Source of the DNA: an uncultured Lachnospiraceae bacterium
Lineage (GTDB): Bacteria; Bacillota; Clostridia; Lachnospirales; Lachnospiraceae
Assembly (NCBI GenBank): GCA_910584585.1
Contig: CAJUBP010000010.1
Location: 1 to 64,000, forward strand
Direction of reading: 5' to 3'
Length of the DNA: 64,000 nt
The position numbers and the translations under genes were made by a program. This document shows, in pieces, positions 37,637 through 45,952 of the stretch (within the stretch, counting starts at the first letter, position 1; every line of letters starts with the position of its first letter). Under the pieces are notes generated by a model. It saw only the letters and a program-made list of their open reading frames with translations, was not told the origin of the DNA and made no database searches.

Positions 37637-37672
37637 TACAAAGTGTTAATATAATTACACTACATATTGTTA
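37637..37672 (+). promoter_or_regulatory. Twin BlaI/MecI-type operator half-sites
   Basis: TACAAAGTGTTA (37637-37648) and TACATATTGTTA (37661-37672) share TACAnAnTGTTA, close to the TACAnnTGTA core bound by BlaI/MecI regulators. They are spaced 24 bp apart, with TATAAT (37650-37655) between them, so occupancy would block the promoter of the regulator gene at 37691. Confidence 0.6.
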
Positions 37673-37690
37673 AGATAAAAGGAGGGTAAT

Positions 37691-38065
37691 ATGGCGCAGA
37701 AAATTTCAGAATCAGAACTGACACTGATGAAAATTATTTGGAAGAACAAAGGGGCGGCTTTGTATTCCCTGATCATGGAGGAACTGGAAAAGGACGGCAG
37801 CCAATGGAAGAGCAACACAGTCCTGACGCTGCTTTCCCGGCTGGTGGAAAAAAAGTTTTTAAAAGTGAAGAAAATCGGCAGGCGGAATGAATATATTGCC
37901 CAGGTAACGGAAGCGGAGTACCAGACGATGCAGACCCACAGTTTTCTCAATAAGGTGTACGGCGGAAATGTGAAAAACCTGGTGTCAACGCTGCTGCGGC
38001 AGGATATCCTTTCGGCGGACGAATTGAAAGAGATTGAAACATTTTGGAGAAAAGAAAATGAATGA
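37691..38065 (+). CDS. BlaI/MecI/CopY-family transcriptional repressor
   Basis: 124 residues. Winged helix: ISESELTLMKIIWKNKGAALYSLIMEELE, then WKSNTVLTLLSRLVEKKFLKVKKIGRRNEY. The C-terminal dimerisation/cleavage region contains NLVSTLLRQDILSADELKEIE; in BlaI proteins the partner protease cuts near such a site. AAAGGAGG is close to the ATG. It overlaps the M56 peptidase gene by 8 nt. Confidence 0.93.
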   Translation: MAQKISESELTLMKIIWKNKGAALYSLIMEELEKDGSQWKSNTVLTLLSRLVEKKFLKVKKIGRRNEYIAQVTEAEYQTMQTHSFLNKVYGGNVKNLVSTLLRQDILSADELKEIETFWRKENE

Positions 38066-39494
38066 AATTATGAAAATACTGGTATCACTGTCTGTTTCCG
38101 GCACACTGCTGCTATTGCTTCTTTTAGGGCTGAAACAGTTTTACAAAAATAAATTCAGCAGGCGCTGGCAGTATTACATTTGGGTCATTGTCGCGCTGCG
38201 TTTTCTGATTCCCTTTACGGCTGACACTACGGTTGTCGGAAGCCTGTTTGAAAAGTTCGGCACAGAGGCAGTCACGGATGGAATCCCGGCAGACCGAAAT
38301 GCAACTGTTTCAGAAAGTACATCTATTACAGAAAATACTGCCGCCGCTGAAACGGAACCGATAGAAAAAGGCGGGAATATGGCTGCCGCTAAAGCGGAAC
38401 CGATAGAAAAAGGCGGGAATATGGCTGCCGCTGAAGCGAAGCCGATAGAAAAAGGCGGAAATATAGCTGCCGCGCTCAGAGCGTTTTATTTACCTGCCTG
38501 CCTGTTTTTTGCCTGGCTGGCGTTCGCTCTGATTCTTCTGGTTTACAAAATCATGGTTTATCAGAGGTTTATCCGCCGTGTCAAAGCAGACAATATAGAG
38601 GTTTCAGATACGGGAATCCGAAATCTGTTATCTGATTGTGAGGAAAAACTGAATATCCAGACAAACGTGGGGCTGTTTTGCAATCCGCGGATTGCCTCCC
38701 CTATGCTGATTGGTTTCTTCCGCCCAAGCATTCTTTTGCCGGAGGGCGAATTGGGAGAGAAAGAATTATCTTATATTTTTACGCATGAGCTTATCCACTG
38801 CAGGCGGAAGGATATGTTTTACAAATGGCTCATACAGATCGTTGTGTGCGTCCATTGGTTCAATCCCTTTGTATATTTACTGGAAAAGGAAGTGAATCAG
38901 TCTTGCGAATTGTCCTGCGATGAAAGAGTGATATCCATGTTGGATGACAGGGCCAGGCGCGAGTATGGGGACATGCTGATTTCCTTTTTGAAAGCAGACA
39001 ATCCCTGCAAAAATTCTCTGGCTTCCGTTACCTTGTCAGAGGGGGCAAAGCAGATAAAAGAAAGGTTAGGCGCTATTATGGATTTTAGAAGCAGAACAAA
39101 AATAATTCAGGCTCTGACAGGGCTGTTGACTCTGTGCGTTTTGTTTAGCGCGGCATTTTTCGGCAGCTATACCGTTGCCGCTGAGGATGCAAGCCCTATG
39201 GGGATAGGCTCGTCAGGGGCAGGTAAGCTGCATGTGCCAAAGGATCTGGGCATTCCGGCAAAATTATGCGAAAGCTGCGGAAAAATGACGCAGCGCGCGG
39301 TGAGGGTTCAGACATATGAAACAGGGCCTGAAGTGAAAGAGTGCGTACATGGATATCCATTTGGAGAGGATTTGGTTTTCAAGGAATATACGATGTATCA
39401 GTATCAATGTACGGCATGTTTCTATAAAGGCGAATTTTGGGAAGCCTATTCCGGCGATATCACAGAATGCCATGGATATTATCCGGGCAAATAA
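38058..39494 (+). CDS. BlaR1-like M56 membrane metallopeptidase with non-penicillin C-terminus
   Basis: About 479 residues. Helices at 5-27, 37-55 and about 155-180 precede the zinc protease HELIH (FTHELIHCRRKDMF) and the helix with CELSCDERV. A 16-residue repeat (AAAxxEPIEKGGNM, three copies, 48 bp) lies in the second loop. After the last helix the outer end is only ~100 residues and carries CESCGK and CTACF Cys pairs with HGYYPGK. The class D beta-lactamase-like sensor domain of true BlaR1 is absent. Sensing of a metal or other stress is more likely than of beta-lactams. ATG at 38058 chosen, overlapping the repressor gene. Confidence 0.85.
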   Translation: MNEIMKILVSLSVSGTLLLLLLLGLKQFYKNKFSRRWQYYIWVIVALRFLIPFTADTTVVGSLFEKFGTEAVTDGIPADRNATVSESTSITENTAAAETEPIEKGGNMAAAKAEPIEKGGNMAAAEAKPIEKGGNIAAALRAFYLPACLFFAWLAFALILLVYKIMVYQRFIRRVKADNIEVSDTGIRNLLSDCEEKLNIQTNVGLFCNPRIASPMLIGFFRPSILLPEGELGEKELSYIFTHELIHCRRKDMFYKWLIQIVVCVHWFNPFVYLLEKEVNQSCELSCDERVISMLDDRARREYGDMLISFLKADNPCKNSLASVTLSEGAKQIKERLGAIMDFRSRTKIIQALTGLLTLCVLFSAAFFGSYTVAAEDASPMGIGSSGAGKLHVPKDLGIPAKLCESCGKMTQRAVRVQTYETGPEVKECVHGYPFGEDLVFKEYTMYQYQCTACFYKGEFWEAYSGDITECHGYYPGK

Positions 39495-39510
39495 ACTGCT
39501 GATACGCAGA

Positions 39511-39588
39511 CTAGAGCATGTCTTAAGATTGCTTTCTGACAGATGTATTCTCCACTTGGTGGGAATGAATTTTAAGACACGCTCTAAG
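39511..39588. repeat. 78-bp palindromic repeat, complete copy
   Basis: Arms CTAGAGCATGTCTTAAGATT and, inverted, AATTTTAAGACACGCTCTAAG surround an inner hairpin ATTCTCCAC/GTGGGAAT. Half copies of the arm lie at 4050-4069 and 60011-60030. Related sequence appears at about 42591-42660 and 44452-44520. It sits between the M56 peptidase gene and the lipoprotein gene. Confidence 0.7.
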
Positions 39589-39625
39589 ACACTGTGCAGA
39601 AATTTTACGATGGGAGGCAGTATAT

Positions 39626-40900
39626 ATGAAGAAAAAATTAGCGTTCCTTATGGCGGGATTATTATTAGCGGTTTCATTCGCGTCCTGCAAACCTTCGGAT
39701 CCATCCTTGAAAGCAGAGGGTGCATCCAAAATGGTAATTGCTGTTTCAGAAGAGCAGGAAGATTTTTACAGGGTGGCAATCGCGAAATATTGCAGGATTC
39801 ATCCGGAAACGGAACTGGAGATCCAGGTGATCCCTTTTATTGACAACGCGCCGACAGAGAAAACGGAAAAAGACAAAAAAGCAGTCAAAGACATGCAGAT
39901 GGAGATTGTGGCGGGCAAAGGGCCGGATGTTTTTCTCCTGGACGAAAGCAGCCAGCTATTGCCGGATATGATGAAAAGCAGCTATAATGGCGTGTTTTTA
40001 GACTTGAATACTGTGATGAAGGGATTAGAAGAACTGCCGCTGAACCAGACAGTGATAAAGGCAGGGGAAGTGGACGGGAAACAATATTTTCTGCCGCTGG
40101 GATATATGCTGGCAGGCATTGCCGTGACGGATGATATGCTGGGGGACTGGAAACCGTCTTCCGATGATCCGGGCCGGTTTCTGGAGGAAGCTGCCACCCA
40201 TACGGGAGTGCAGATGTTCCCGGCAGAATTTTGGCTGAAAGAGTATATACCGGGGCTTTTCGGGACGCCTGTTTTGGATTATGAGAAAAAATCCATCACA
40301 TTTTCTGAGGAATTACAGGCTTTCACAGAATTAGTGGCCCAAAGGCAGGAACTTTCTTCGGAAAGCGAGTCGGAACTGCCTGACGTTGCGATAATGGGGC
40401 ATTATACCTCAGATTCCCTGGAGGCGCTGATCCAAAGCTCCCTTGCTTCGGGGACGGACGTTAAGTTCCTGCCGTTCCCCAATGGGGAGGGAGGAATCAA
40501 CGCGCAAGTGAATGTATTTGCGGCAGTTCGGGCAAACAGCCCGTACGCTTCCCAGGCCGGCGAGTTTTTAACCTTTTTGCTGTCAGATGAAATGCAGGGC
40601 AGCACAGGCTGGGAGAATTTTGGGAGCGGACAAAAGTTCACGGCGATTCCTGTAAATAACAATGGGGTGATACCGGCGTTTCAGTACAAGTTTACTTATG
40701 GGACGGAGGAATATCAGGAAGCGGCGGCCAAGAAAGCGGAGGAATTGTTCCAGGTTACCCGGCAGGTCACAACGGCCCGGTTTTGCCAATACGAGAATTC
40801 CCTGATTTTTGACACAATATTTATGACAAGTGAAACCAGTTCTGTGGAGGAAAAGCTGGAGAATCTGAAGAATGAACTGCGCTTCTATTTTGACGAATAG
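39626..40900 (+). CDS. Orphan extracellular solute-binding lipoprotein
   Basis: 424 residues. Signal peptide and lipobox ending FASC (Cys21). The mature protein is type 1 solute-binding-like: IAVSEEQEDFYRVAIAKY, PETELEIQVIPF, GKGPDVFLLDESSQL and a C-terminal lobe with SPYASQAGEFLTFLLSDEMQ. No permease or ATPase gene is nearby, so it may be an orphan receptor. It follows the BlaI/BlaR1-like pair. The sequence resembles in layout the ectodomain of the kinase at 9892. GGGAGG lies before the ATG. Confidence 0.85.
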   Translation: MKKKLAFLMAGLLLAVSFASCKPSDPSLKAEGASKMVIAVSEEQEDFYRVAIAKYCRIHPETELEIQVIPFIDNAPTEKTEKDKKAVKDMQMEIVAGKGPDVFLLDESSQLLPDMMKSSYNGVFLDLNTVMKGLEELPLNQTVIKAGEVDGKQYFLPLGYMLAGIAVTDDMLGDWKPSSDDPGRFLEEAATHTGVQMFPAEFWLKEYIPGLFGTPVLDYEKKSITFSEELQAFTELVAQRQELSSESESELPDVAIMGHYTSDSLEALIQSSLASGTDVKFLPFPNGEGGINAQVNVFAAVRANSPYASQAGEFLTFLLSDEMQGSTGWENFGSGQKFTAIPVNNNGVIPAFQYKFTYGTEEYQEAAAKKAEELFQVTRQVTTARFCQYENSLIFDTIFMTSETSSVEEKLENLKNELRFYFDE

Positions 40901-40904
40901 AAGA

Positions 40905-41002
40905 AGGGGTGTCGGGAAGCGGCAGATTTCCGCAATATATAGATAGGAATCCTTGAGATTTAAAAAATATATATTGTGGAAATTTCATTTCCCGACAACC
41001 TT
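40905..41002. repeat. Palindromic intergenic repeat, family 1, copy B
   Basis: Outer ends GGGGTGTCGGGAA and TTCCCGACAACC, inner ends CGCAATATATAG and ATATATTGTGG. It starts five bases after the stop codon of the lipoprotein gene. The remaining 100 nt to the Uma2 gene contain no further feature. Confidence 0.8.
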
Positions 41003-41103
41003 TCTGTATGGAAACGGGGAAAGAACATAATGACGATTTTGACATTCTAAAGTGCGTCAATGTCGTATTTTAATCGCGCCTTTTCCTCAATCCGTCTGCT
41101 GAA

Positions 41104-41610
41104 TCATAGAAAAAACAATTCATCAAAATCAGTTTTCAGATTCGGAAACATCACAAGCTGCAATTCATTTTTGTTTTCTTCCGTTACCATTTTATATAAA
41201 TAGAAATAAGTTGTTCCGTCTTCTCGTCCGTCATTCAAGTATATTTCAACCTGTTTCTTTCTCCAGTCAACAATCCAGTATTCAGAAACGCCGGCTTTCC
41301 GGTAAATTTCCATTTTTTCCTGCCGGTCATAGCTTTCCGTGGAGTCAGATAATACCTCCATCACCATCCGGGGGATTCCCGTTAAAGAGACACTTTTCCG
41401 ATCTCTGGTATTGCAAATGATAGAGGCGTCGGGGATGAGTATTTTGTTATCATTTTCCGGCCACTGGTATTGGACGCCTTCTCCCAGCACACGGCACAGG
41501 GAATCTTTGATCTGCTTTCCTGTCATAACCACAAAATTATTGATAATAAAGGAATGTTCAATAAATGTGCTGCTCATATCTTCTTTCGGCAATGCGTTCA
41601 TCTGTGTCAC
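41104..41610 (-). CDS. Uma2-family (DUF820) endonuclease-like protein
   Basis: 168 residues on the minus strand. The PD-(D/E)XK-like core is IPDASIICN, then PRMVMEVLSDSTESYDRQEKMEIYRKAGVSEYWIVDWRKKQVEIY, typical of Uma2. The N-terminal part is short relative to many members. GAGGTG precedes the ATG. Uma2 proteins are common in cyanobacteria and Firmicutes; their substrate is unknown. Confidence 0.85.
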   Translation of the reverse strand: MTQMNALPKEDMSSTFIEHSFIINNFVVMTGKQIKDSLCRVLGEGVQYQWPENDNKILIPDASIICNTRDRKSVSLTGIPRMVMEVLSDSTESYDRQEKMEIYRKAGVSEYWIVDWRKKQVEIYLNDGREDGTTYFYLYKMVTEENKNELQLVMFPNLKTDFDELFFL

Positions 41611-41628
41611 CTCGCTTTCTTGTTTTTG

Positions 41629-42507
41629 CTATTCCTGCGGGTCAGTTCTTTTTTTCTTCCGGCACGCGGCGCCACGCTGGTACAAAAAGATTCCCAGAGC
41701 CGCGGCGCAGACTGCTCCGGCAAAAATCGCCAGATGGATCAGAACAGAATCCCCGGTATAAGTCAGAAAATCAGGCGCGAAAGTTCCCCAGAGATTAAAC
41801 ATCATATGAAACAGAATGGACAGATAAATGCTGCCTCCCCTCAGGCACACATAACCGCAGAACAGCCCTATCACAAAGGCGTACACGCCCTGCACCACAT
41901 TGCCGTGGAAAATGCCGAAAAGAGCCGCCTGAAAAATGTTCGCCGCAAGCACGGGCATGGATTTCACGGCATATTTCAGGGTAACGCCCCGAAATATCAA
42001 TTCTTCGCTGATTGGAGCGATCAGAACAGAATACAGCGCCAGAATCAGCGTAACATCTCCGAATCCAATGCTTTTCAGCAATTCTTCATAGACGTCGTAC
42101 CAGGAAGGGTTGACAGCGGCTGTGATCATCACAATGTAACTGCTGATGTACTGCGTGCCAACCATCAGAAATATCAATCCGATCAACATGGAAGGGTTGA
42201 TAATAGAGGAAATTTTCCTGCGGGGACGTTTCTTCGGAACAAAGCGTTTCCAGTACCAGAACCCCAGAATCAAGGCTGCGGTGACGGCGTAAAGCGCAGA
42301 GATTCCCGCCAGGAACTGGCTGTCAGAGGCCAGGTCGTATATGGTGGAATAGAGTTCTTCCCCTTTGAGAAGTCCCGGATCTTTCAGGGCGCTTAGCATG
42401 ATTTTGGCAAATATCCCGCCGAAAGATATGAGAAACTGAAGGGCAAGGGCCAGGAGAAAAGGCAGCAGGCAGACCAGAATCCGCGCGATGGTTTTTAATA
42501 GTTTCAT
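41629..42507 (-). CDS. CPBP-family intramembrane metalloprotease
   Basis: About 292 residues, seven or eight helices. Abi/CPBP motifs: SEELIFRGV (EExxxR-type, the paired Glu), FGIFHGN (FxxxH) and SILFHMMFNLWG (HxxxN). The family includes Rce1-like prenyl-protein proteases and bacteriocin immunity proteins. I placed the start at 42507 with AAAGGA upstream; a longer frame to 42627 runs into an intergenic repeat. The 42508-42783 spacer carries sequence related to the 78-bp repeat family. Substrate unknown. Confidence 0.88.
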   Translation of the reverse strand: MKLLKTIARILVCLLPFLLALALQFLISFGGIFAKIMLSALKDPGLLKGEELYSTIYDLASDSQFLAGISALYAVTAALILGFWYWKRFVPKKRPRRKISSIINPSMLIGLIFLMVGTQYISSYIVMITAAVNPSWYDVYEELLKSIGFGDVTLILALYSVLIAPISEELIFRGVTLKYAVKSMPVLAANIFQAALFGIFHGNVVQGVYAFVIGLFCGYVCLRGGSIYLSILFHMMFNLWGTFAPDFLTYTGDSVLIHLAIFAGAVCAAALGIFLYQRGAACRKKKRTDPQE

Positions 42508-42590
42508 AATAGGAAGTCCTTTCTTTTCCGTGAAAATTTTGATATTATAAGTATGAGCAGGCTTATTTGCAGATGATTTGCGGTTTTCCC

Positions 42591-42660
42591 CAGAGCATGT
42601 TTGAAAAATCATTCCCGGCATCTGCACTAACTGGGAATCTTTTCGGCACGTTTTGGAAAA
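42591..42660. repeat. Diverged member of the 78-bp repeat family
   Basis: CAGAGCATGTTTGAAAAATC and CATTCCCGGC...CTGGGAATC recall the arm and inner hairpin of 39511-39588. Similarity is partial, so I rate it low. Confidence 0.35.
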
Positions 42661-42783
42661 TGCGGAAATTTATTGAAAAATCATTTGGCTCGCAGCTATA
42701 GAACTATTATAGAAGCATCGATAGGAAAAGTCAAATTTTACAAAAGCAGAGAATGCTTTGGCATTCGGAAAAGGGGGCGCCTT

Positions 42784-44202
42784 ATGGTCAAATTTGGGAC
42801 TGGCGGCTGGAGAGCCGTAATCGGAGATGAGTTTACAAAGGAAAATATACAGCTTCTGGCACAGGGGATGGTAAATAAAATGCGTAGCGAAGGGGCTGCG
42901 GACCGGGGCATTGTCATGGGATATGACAGGAGGTTTCTGTCCAAAGAAGCCATGCAGTGGGCGGCAGTGGTATTTGCGGCGGCTCATATCAAGGTCTGCC
43001 TGATCAATAAATCCTCGCCTACGCCTTTGGTGATGTTCTATGTGATGAAACATGAATTTCCCTATGGAATGATGATTACAGCCAGCCATAATCCGGCTAT
43101 TTACAACGGAATTAAAGTATTTACTGCAGGCGGCAGAGACGCGGACGAGATTCAGACCAGAGATCTGGAAAATTATATCAGAGATATCAGCCCGGGAGAA
43201 GTGAGGGAAGTGGAATATGACGCCGGCAAAAAAGAGGGATGGATTGAAGAAATCTATCCGCTGAATGAATACCTGGACAATATCATTGCTTCTGTAGACA
43301 TGCAGGCAATCCGGGAGGCATCCTTGAAAGTGGCGTTAGATCCCATGTACGGCGTCAGCGAGACTTCTCTGAAAATGATTCTGATGACAGCCCGCTGCGA
43401 AGTGGCTACCATCCATGACAGGCACGACACCCTCTTCGGCGGAAAACTGCCGGCGCCTTCAGCGGCAACTCTTCATTCGCTGCAGAATTATGTGGTGGAG
43501 AAGAAATTTGATATCGGAATTGCCACCGACGGAGACGCGGACCGGATCGGCGTCATTGACGATCAGGGCAATTTCCTCCATCCAAATGACATTCTGGTGC
43601 TGCTCTATTACTATCTGGTCAAATTCAAAGGCTGGAGCGGCCCCGTGGTGCGCAATATTGCCACCACCCACATGCTGGATAAGGTGGCGGCCAGGTTCGG
43701 AGAAAACTGCTATGAGGTTCCGGTAGGCTTCAAACACATCTCCGCCAAAATGAATGAAACGGGAGCCATTATCGGCGGAGAATCCTCCGGCGGCCTTACG
43801 GTGCGCGGGCATATCAACGGAAAAGACGGCATCTACGCTGCGGCTCTTTTGGTGGAAATGCTTGCAGTCACAGGCAAAAAACTTTCCGGCATTATGGCAG
43901 ACATCCGTCAAGAATGCGGGGAGATTCACATGGAAGAGCGGGATTACAAGTTCACCAAGGAAAAGAAAGCCGAGATGCACAAGATTCTGATAGAAGACAA
44001 ACTGATCCCGGAACTTTCCCCGGAAATCGACCGCGTTTCTTATCTGGACGGCAGCAAGGTATACTTCAAAAACGGGGGCTGGGTCATTGCCCGCTTCTCC
44101 GGTACGGAACCGCTTCTGCGCATTTTCTGTGAAATGCCGAAACAGGAGGATGCTGCGGAAATCTGCAGGATTTACGAAAATTTTTTAGGGCTGGCAGAAT
44201 AG
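42784..44202 (+). CDS. Phosphoglucomutase/phosphomannomutase family protein
   Basis: 472 residues of the alpha-D-phosphohexomutase superfamily. Active serine loop MITASHNP with Ser101, metal loop TDGDADRIG, sugar loop GGESSGG and phosphate-binding FSGTEPLLR are complete. The enzyme interconverts 1- and 6-phosphates of hexoses through a bisphosphate; the exact sugar cannot be told by eye. ATG at 42784 chosen with AAAAGGGGG upstream. The gene ends shortly before the 574-bp palindrome. Confidence 0.9.
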   Translation: MVKFGTGGWRAVIGDEFTKENIQLLAQGMVNKMRSEGAADRGIVMGYDRRFLSKEAMQWAAVVFAAAHIKVCLINKSSPTPLVMFYVMKHEFPYGMMITASHNPAIYNGIKVFTAGGRDADEIQTRDLENYIRDISPGEVREVEYDAGKKEGWIEEIYPLNEYLDNIIASVDMQAIREASLKVALDPMYGVSETSLKMILMTARCEVATIHDRHDTLFGGKLPAPSAATLHSLQNYVVEKKFDIGIATDGDADRIGVIDDQGNFLHPNDILVLLYYYLVKFKGWSGPVVRNIATTHMLDKVAARFGENCYEVPVGFKHISAKMNETGAIIGGESSGGLTVRGHINGKDGIYAAALLVEMLAVTGKKLSGIMADIRQECGEIHMEERDYKFTKEKKAEMHKILIEDKLIPELSPEIDRVSYLDGSKVYFKNGGWVIARFSGTEPLLRIFCEMPKQEDAAEICRIYENFLGLAE

Positions 44203-44240
44203 AAGATAAAAACTATTACCGGAACGCTTTATGTTTGGGG

Positions 44241-44443
44241 ACGGACGGAAATACAGGATTGCCCTTTGGCACACAAACTGGGCAGCGTTCCGGCAAACTA
44301 ACTGCTAACGTCGACTAGGGAAGTCAGGAAAGCCTTCCTTCCTAAGTCGACCTAAGCAGTGGATTTCGCCTCCACTAAAAACGCCCATGAATCGTTTGCT
44401 TACCCAAAGGGCAATCCTGTATTTCCTGTGTATCGAAACATAA
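44241..44443 (+). ncRNA. Candidate structured RNA or hairpin element, copy 1
   Basis: A 23-bp perfect outer stem (44247-44269 with 44404-44426) encloses GCAAAC/GTTTGC (44293-44298 / 44394-44399), ACTGCT/AGCAGT (44301-44306 / 44355-44360), a GTCGACT/AGTCGAC stem and GTGGA/TCCAC. The unpaired segments CTGGGCAGCGTTCCG and CGCCCATGAATC are identical in copy 2, while stems vary with compensation. This is the pattern of a structured RNA. I do not recognise an Rfam family. Transcription is unproven. Confidence 0.45.
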
Positions 44444-44533
44444 ATTGTACTCTCTAAAGTGTGTTTGACAACTATTTTCTGACAGATTCATTCCCGCCGC
44501 CTGCACCTTTCATTTGGCACTGCAGCGAACAGC

Positions 44534-44736
44534 TTATATTTCGATACACAGGAAATGCCGGAGTGCCCTTTCACTAAGCAAACGATTCATGGGCGCTCTT
44601 AGTGGAGGCAAAATCCACTGCCTACGTAGACTTGGGAAGGAAGGCTTTCCTGACTTCCCTAGCCGGAGTTGGCAGTTAGTTTGCCGGAACGCTGCCCAGT
44701 TTGTGTGTGAAAGGGCACTCCGGCATTTCCGTCCGT
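44534..44736 (-). ncRNA. Candidate structured RNA or hairpin element, copy 2
   Basis: Same 203-nt length and plan as copy 1 on the opposite strand. The outer stem is 24 bp (44551-44574 with 44707-44730). Against copy 1, five stem positions differ and all keep pairing. The inner ACTGCC/GGCAGT stem also keeps pairing after a change from ACTGCT/AGCAGT. Confidence 0.45.
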
Positions 44737-44896
44737 ATCCAAAAATAAAAAATTCGCCTTAATGTTTCGATAATAGTTTTTATTGCGTTTTTTGCAAAAT
44801 AAGGGTAAGATATACTCTAGAGCACACTTACGTACCTGACAGCAGAACGGAATCAAGTCAGATACTATTTTCGAAAGAACAGGAAGGAAATCAACT

Positions 44897-45934
44897 ATGA
44901 AGCAATATATTAAAGGGGCAGGCGGAACCGTTGTCAGCAAATCAATTTTGGAGGGGGCTTCCAGGCTTAAGTGGTTTTTCAGACAGGAGGCGGGCCACGG
45001 AAACGGCTGGATTGCTTTCGGCGACAGGGACACCCAGGAATATGTGGACAATCCGGATAATATGGCGGTGGTGGATTTTAATGTGCTGGCCAATATCGAG
45101 CCGGCGGTGGCCAATGTATTTTATCTCCCGGCGGGCACTGATCTGGAATTTTGCTCAGACGGGACCGGGGATTATTTTATCAATACACAGACCGGAGAAG
45201 AGATCCGGGAGCGGGTCAAGAATCCCCTGCAGGAAGCATTTGACAGGAATCTGAAATTTCTGAATCAGGAATCTTATCCGGAGGAATTGTTTCGGAGCCT
45301 GTTTCAAAAGAGTGATAAGCTAAAGACGGCTGTTATCGGCAAAGCGGATTTTCCAAGCGGAGAGGTTGTGCTGGCGGATCCCCTTGCCTATCTGGGCAGC
45401 GAATATACTATAACCTTGGAGAAGAAGATTCCTTCTGGCAGCCATCCGGTGGAACTTGCGGTCTGCCCGTCGAAGATTGCGGGAATGCGGGTTGCGGCGG
45501 CCCGGCTGATTGTCAGCAATAAAGAAGCGGTGCGGCATGAAATTGCCATGCCCAAGGGAAGCAGAATTGAGGATCTTGGGAAATCCGGCGTCTGGGGATT
45601 TTTCGGCGTGGACACGGGAATGGCTTGCTTTTCTGATTCGAAGGTGGCTCAGAAATACAAGAGTTTTATTCAAAGCTGGCAGGAGAAGAATCCGGGCAGG
45701 AATAAATATACCGATTATTTTGCGGCGTTTTTCAAGGAAAGTTATCAGAAATTTCCGGAGCTTCAGCGGGAGGGCGGCGATTTTATTATCTGGCAGATCC
45801 CGAATACAAAATATAAGCTGCCCATGTTTGCAAGCGGCTTCGGCGACGGAATTTACAGCGGTTACTGGGGACTGGATGCAAAGGGGAAACCGGCGGAGCT
45901 TGTGATTCCCTTTATTAATCCGGAGTACATATAA
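44897..45934 (+). CDS. DUF2185 (Imm33-like) plus DUF4241 domain protein
   Basis: 345 residues. The N-terminal ~90 residues (LKWFFRQEAGHGNGWIAFGDRD, NPDNMAVVDFNVLANIEP) resemble DUF2185/Imm33-type immunity domains. The C-terminal ~200 residues (DPLAYLGSE, ARLIVSN, WGFFGVDTGMACFSD, FGDGIYSGYWGLDAKGKPAELVIPF) are DUF4241. Both families occur in polymorphic toxin immunity or in stand-alone proteins. No toxin gene adjoins it. AGGAAGG precedes the ATG. It lies 18 nt before dnaE and may be co-transcribed. Confidence 0.7.
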   Translation: MKQYIKGAGGTVVSKSILEGASRLKWFFRQEAGHGNGWIAFGDRDTQEYVDNPDNMAVVDFNVLANIEPAVANVFYLPAGTDLEFCSDGTGDYFINTQTGEEIRERVKNPLQEAFDRNLKFLNQESYPEELFRSLFQKSDKLKTAVIGKADFPSGEVVLADPLAYLGSEYTITLEKKIPSGSHPVELAVCPSKIAGMRVAAARLIVSNKEAVRHEIAMPKGSRIEDLGKSGVWGFFGVDTGMACFSDSKVAQKYKSFIQSWQEKNPGRNKYTDYFAAFFKESYQKFPELQREGGDFIIWQIPNTKYKLPMFASGFGDGIYSGYWGLDAKGKPAELVIPFINPEYI

Positions 45935-45952
45935 GACAAAGGAACAATTATT

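Larger units (their letters stand above)
44208..44781. repeat. 574-bp composite palindromic element with terminal inverted repeats
   Basis: Ends AAAAACTATTA (44208-44218) and TAATAGTTTTT (44771-44781) are exact inverted repeats, each next to TA at 44207-44208 and 44781-44782. Inside are two 203-nt modules in opposite orientation and a central ~90 nt (44444-44533) related to the 78-bp repeat family. It has no protein-coding capacity. The whole 44203-44896 gap is this element plus a short dnaE-side leader. Confidence 0.7.

Noticed and set aside
37637..39494. Beta-lactam resistance operon
   Set aside because: The regulator pair is BlaI/BlaR1-like, but there is no beta-lactamase gene and no penicillin-sensor domain.
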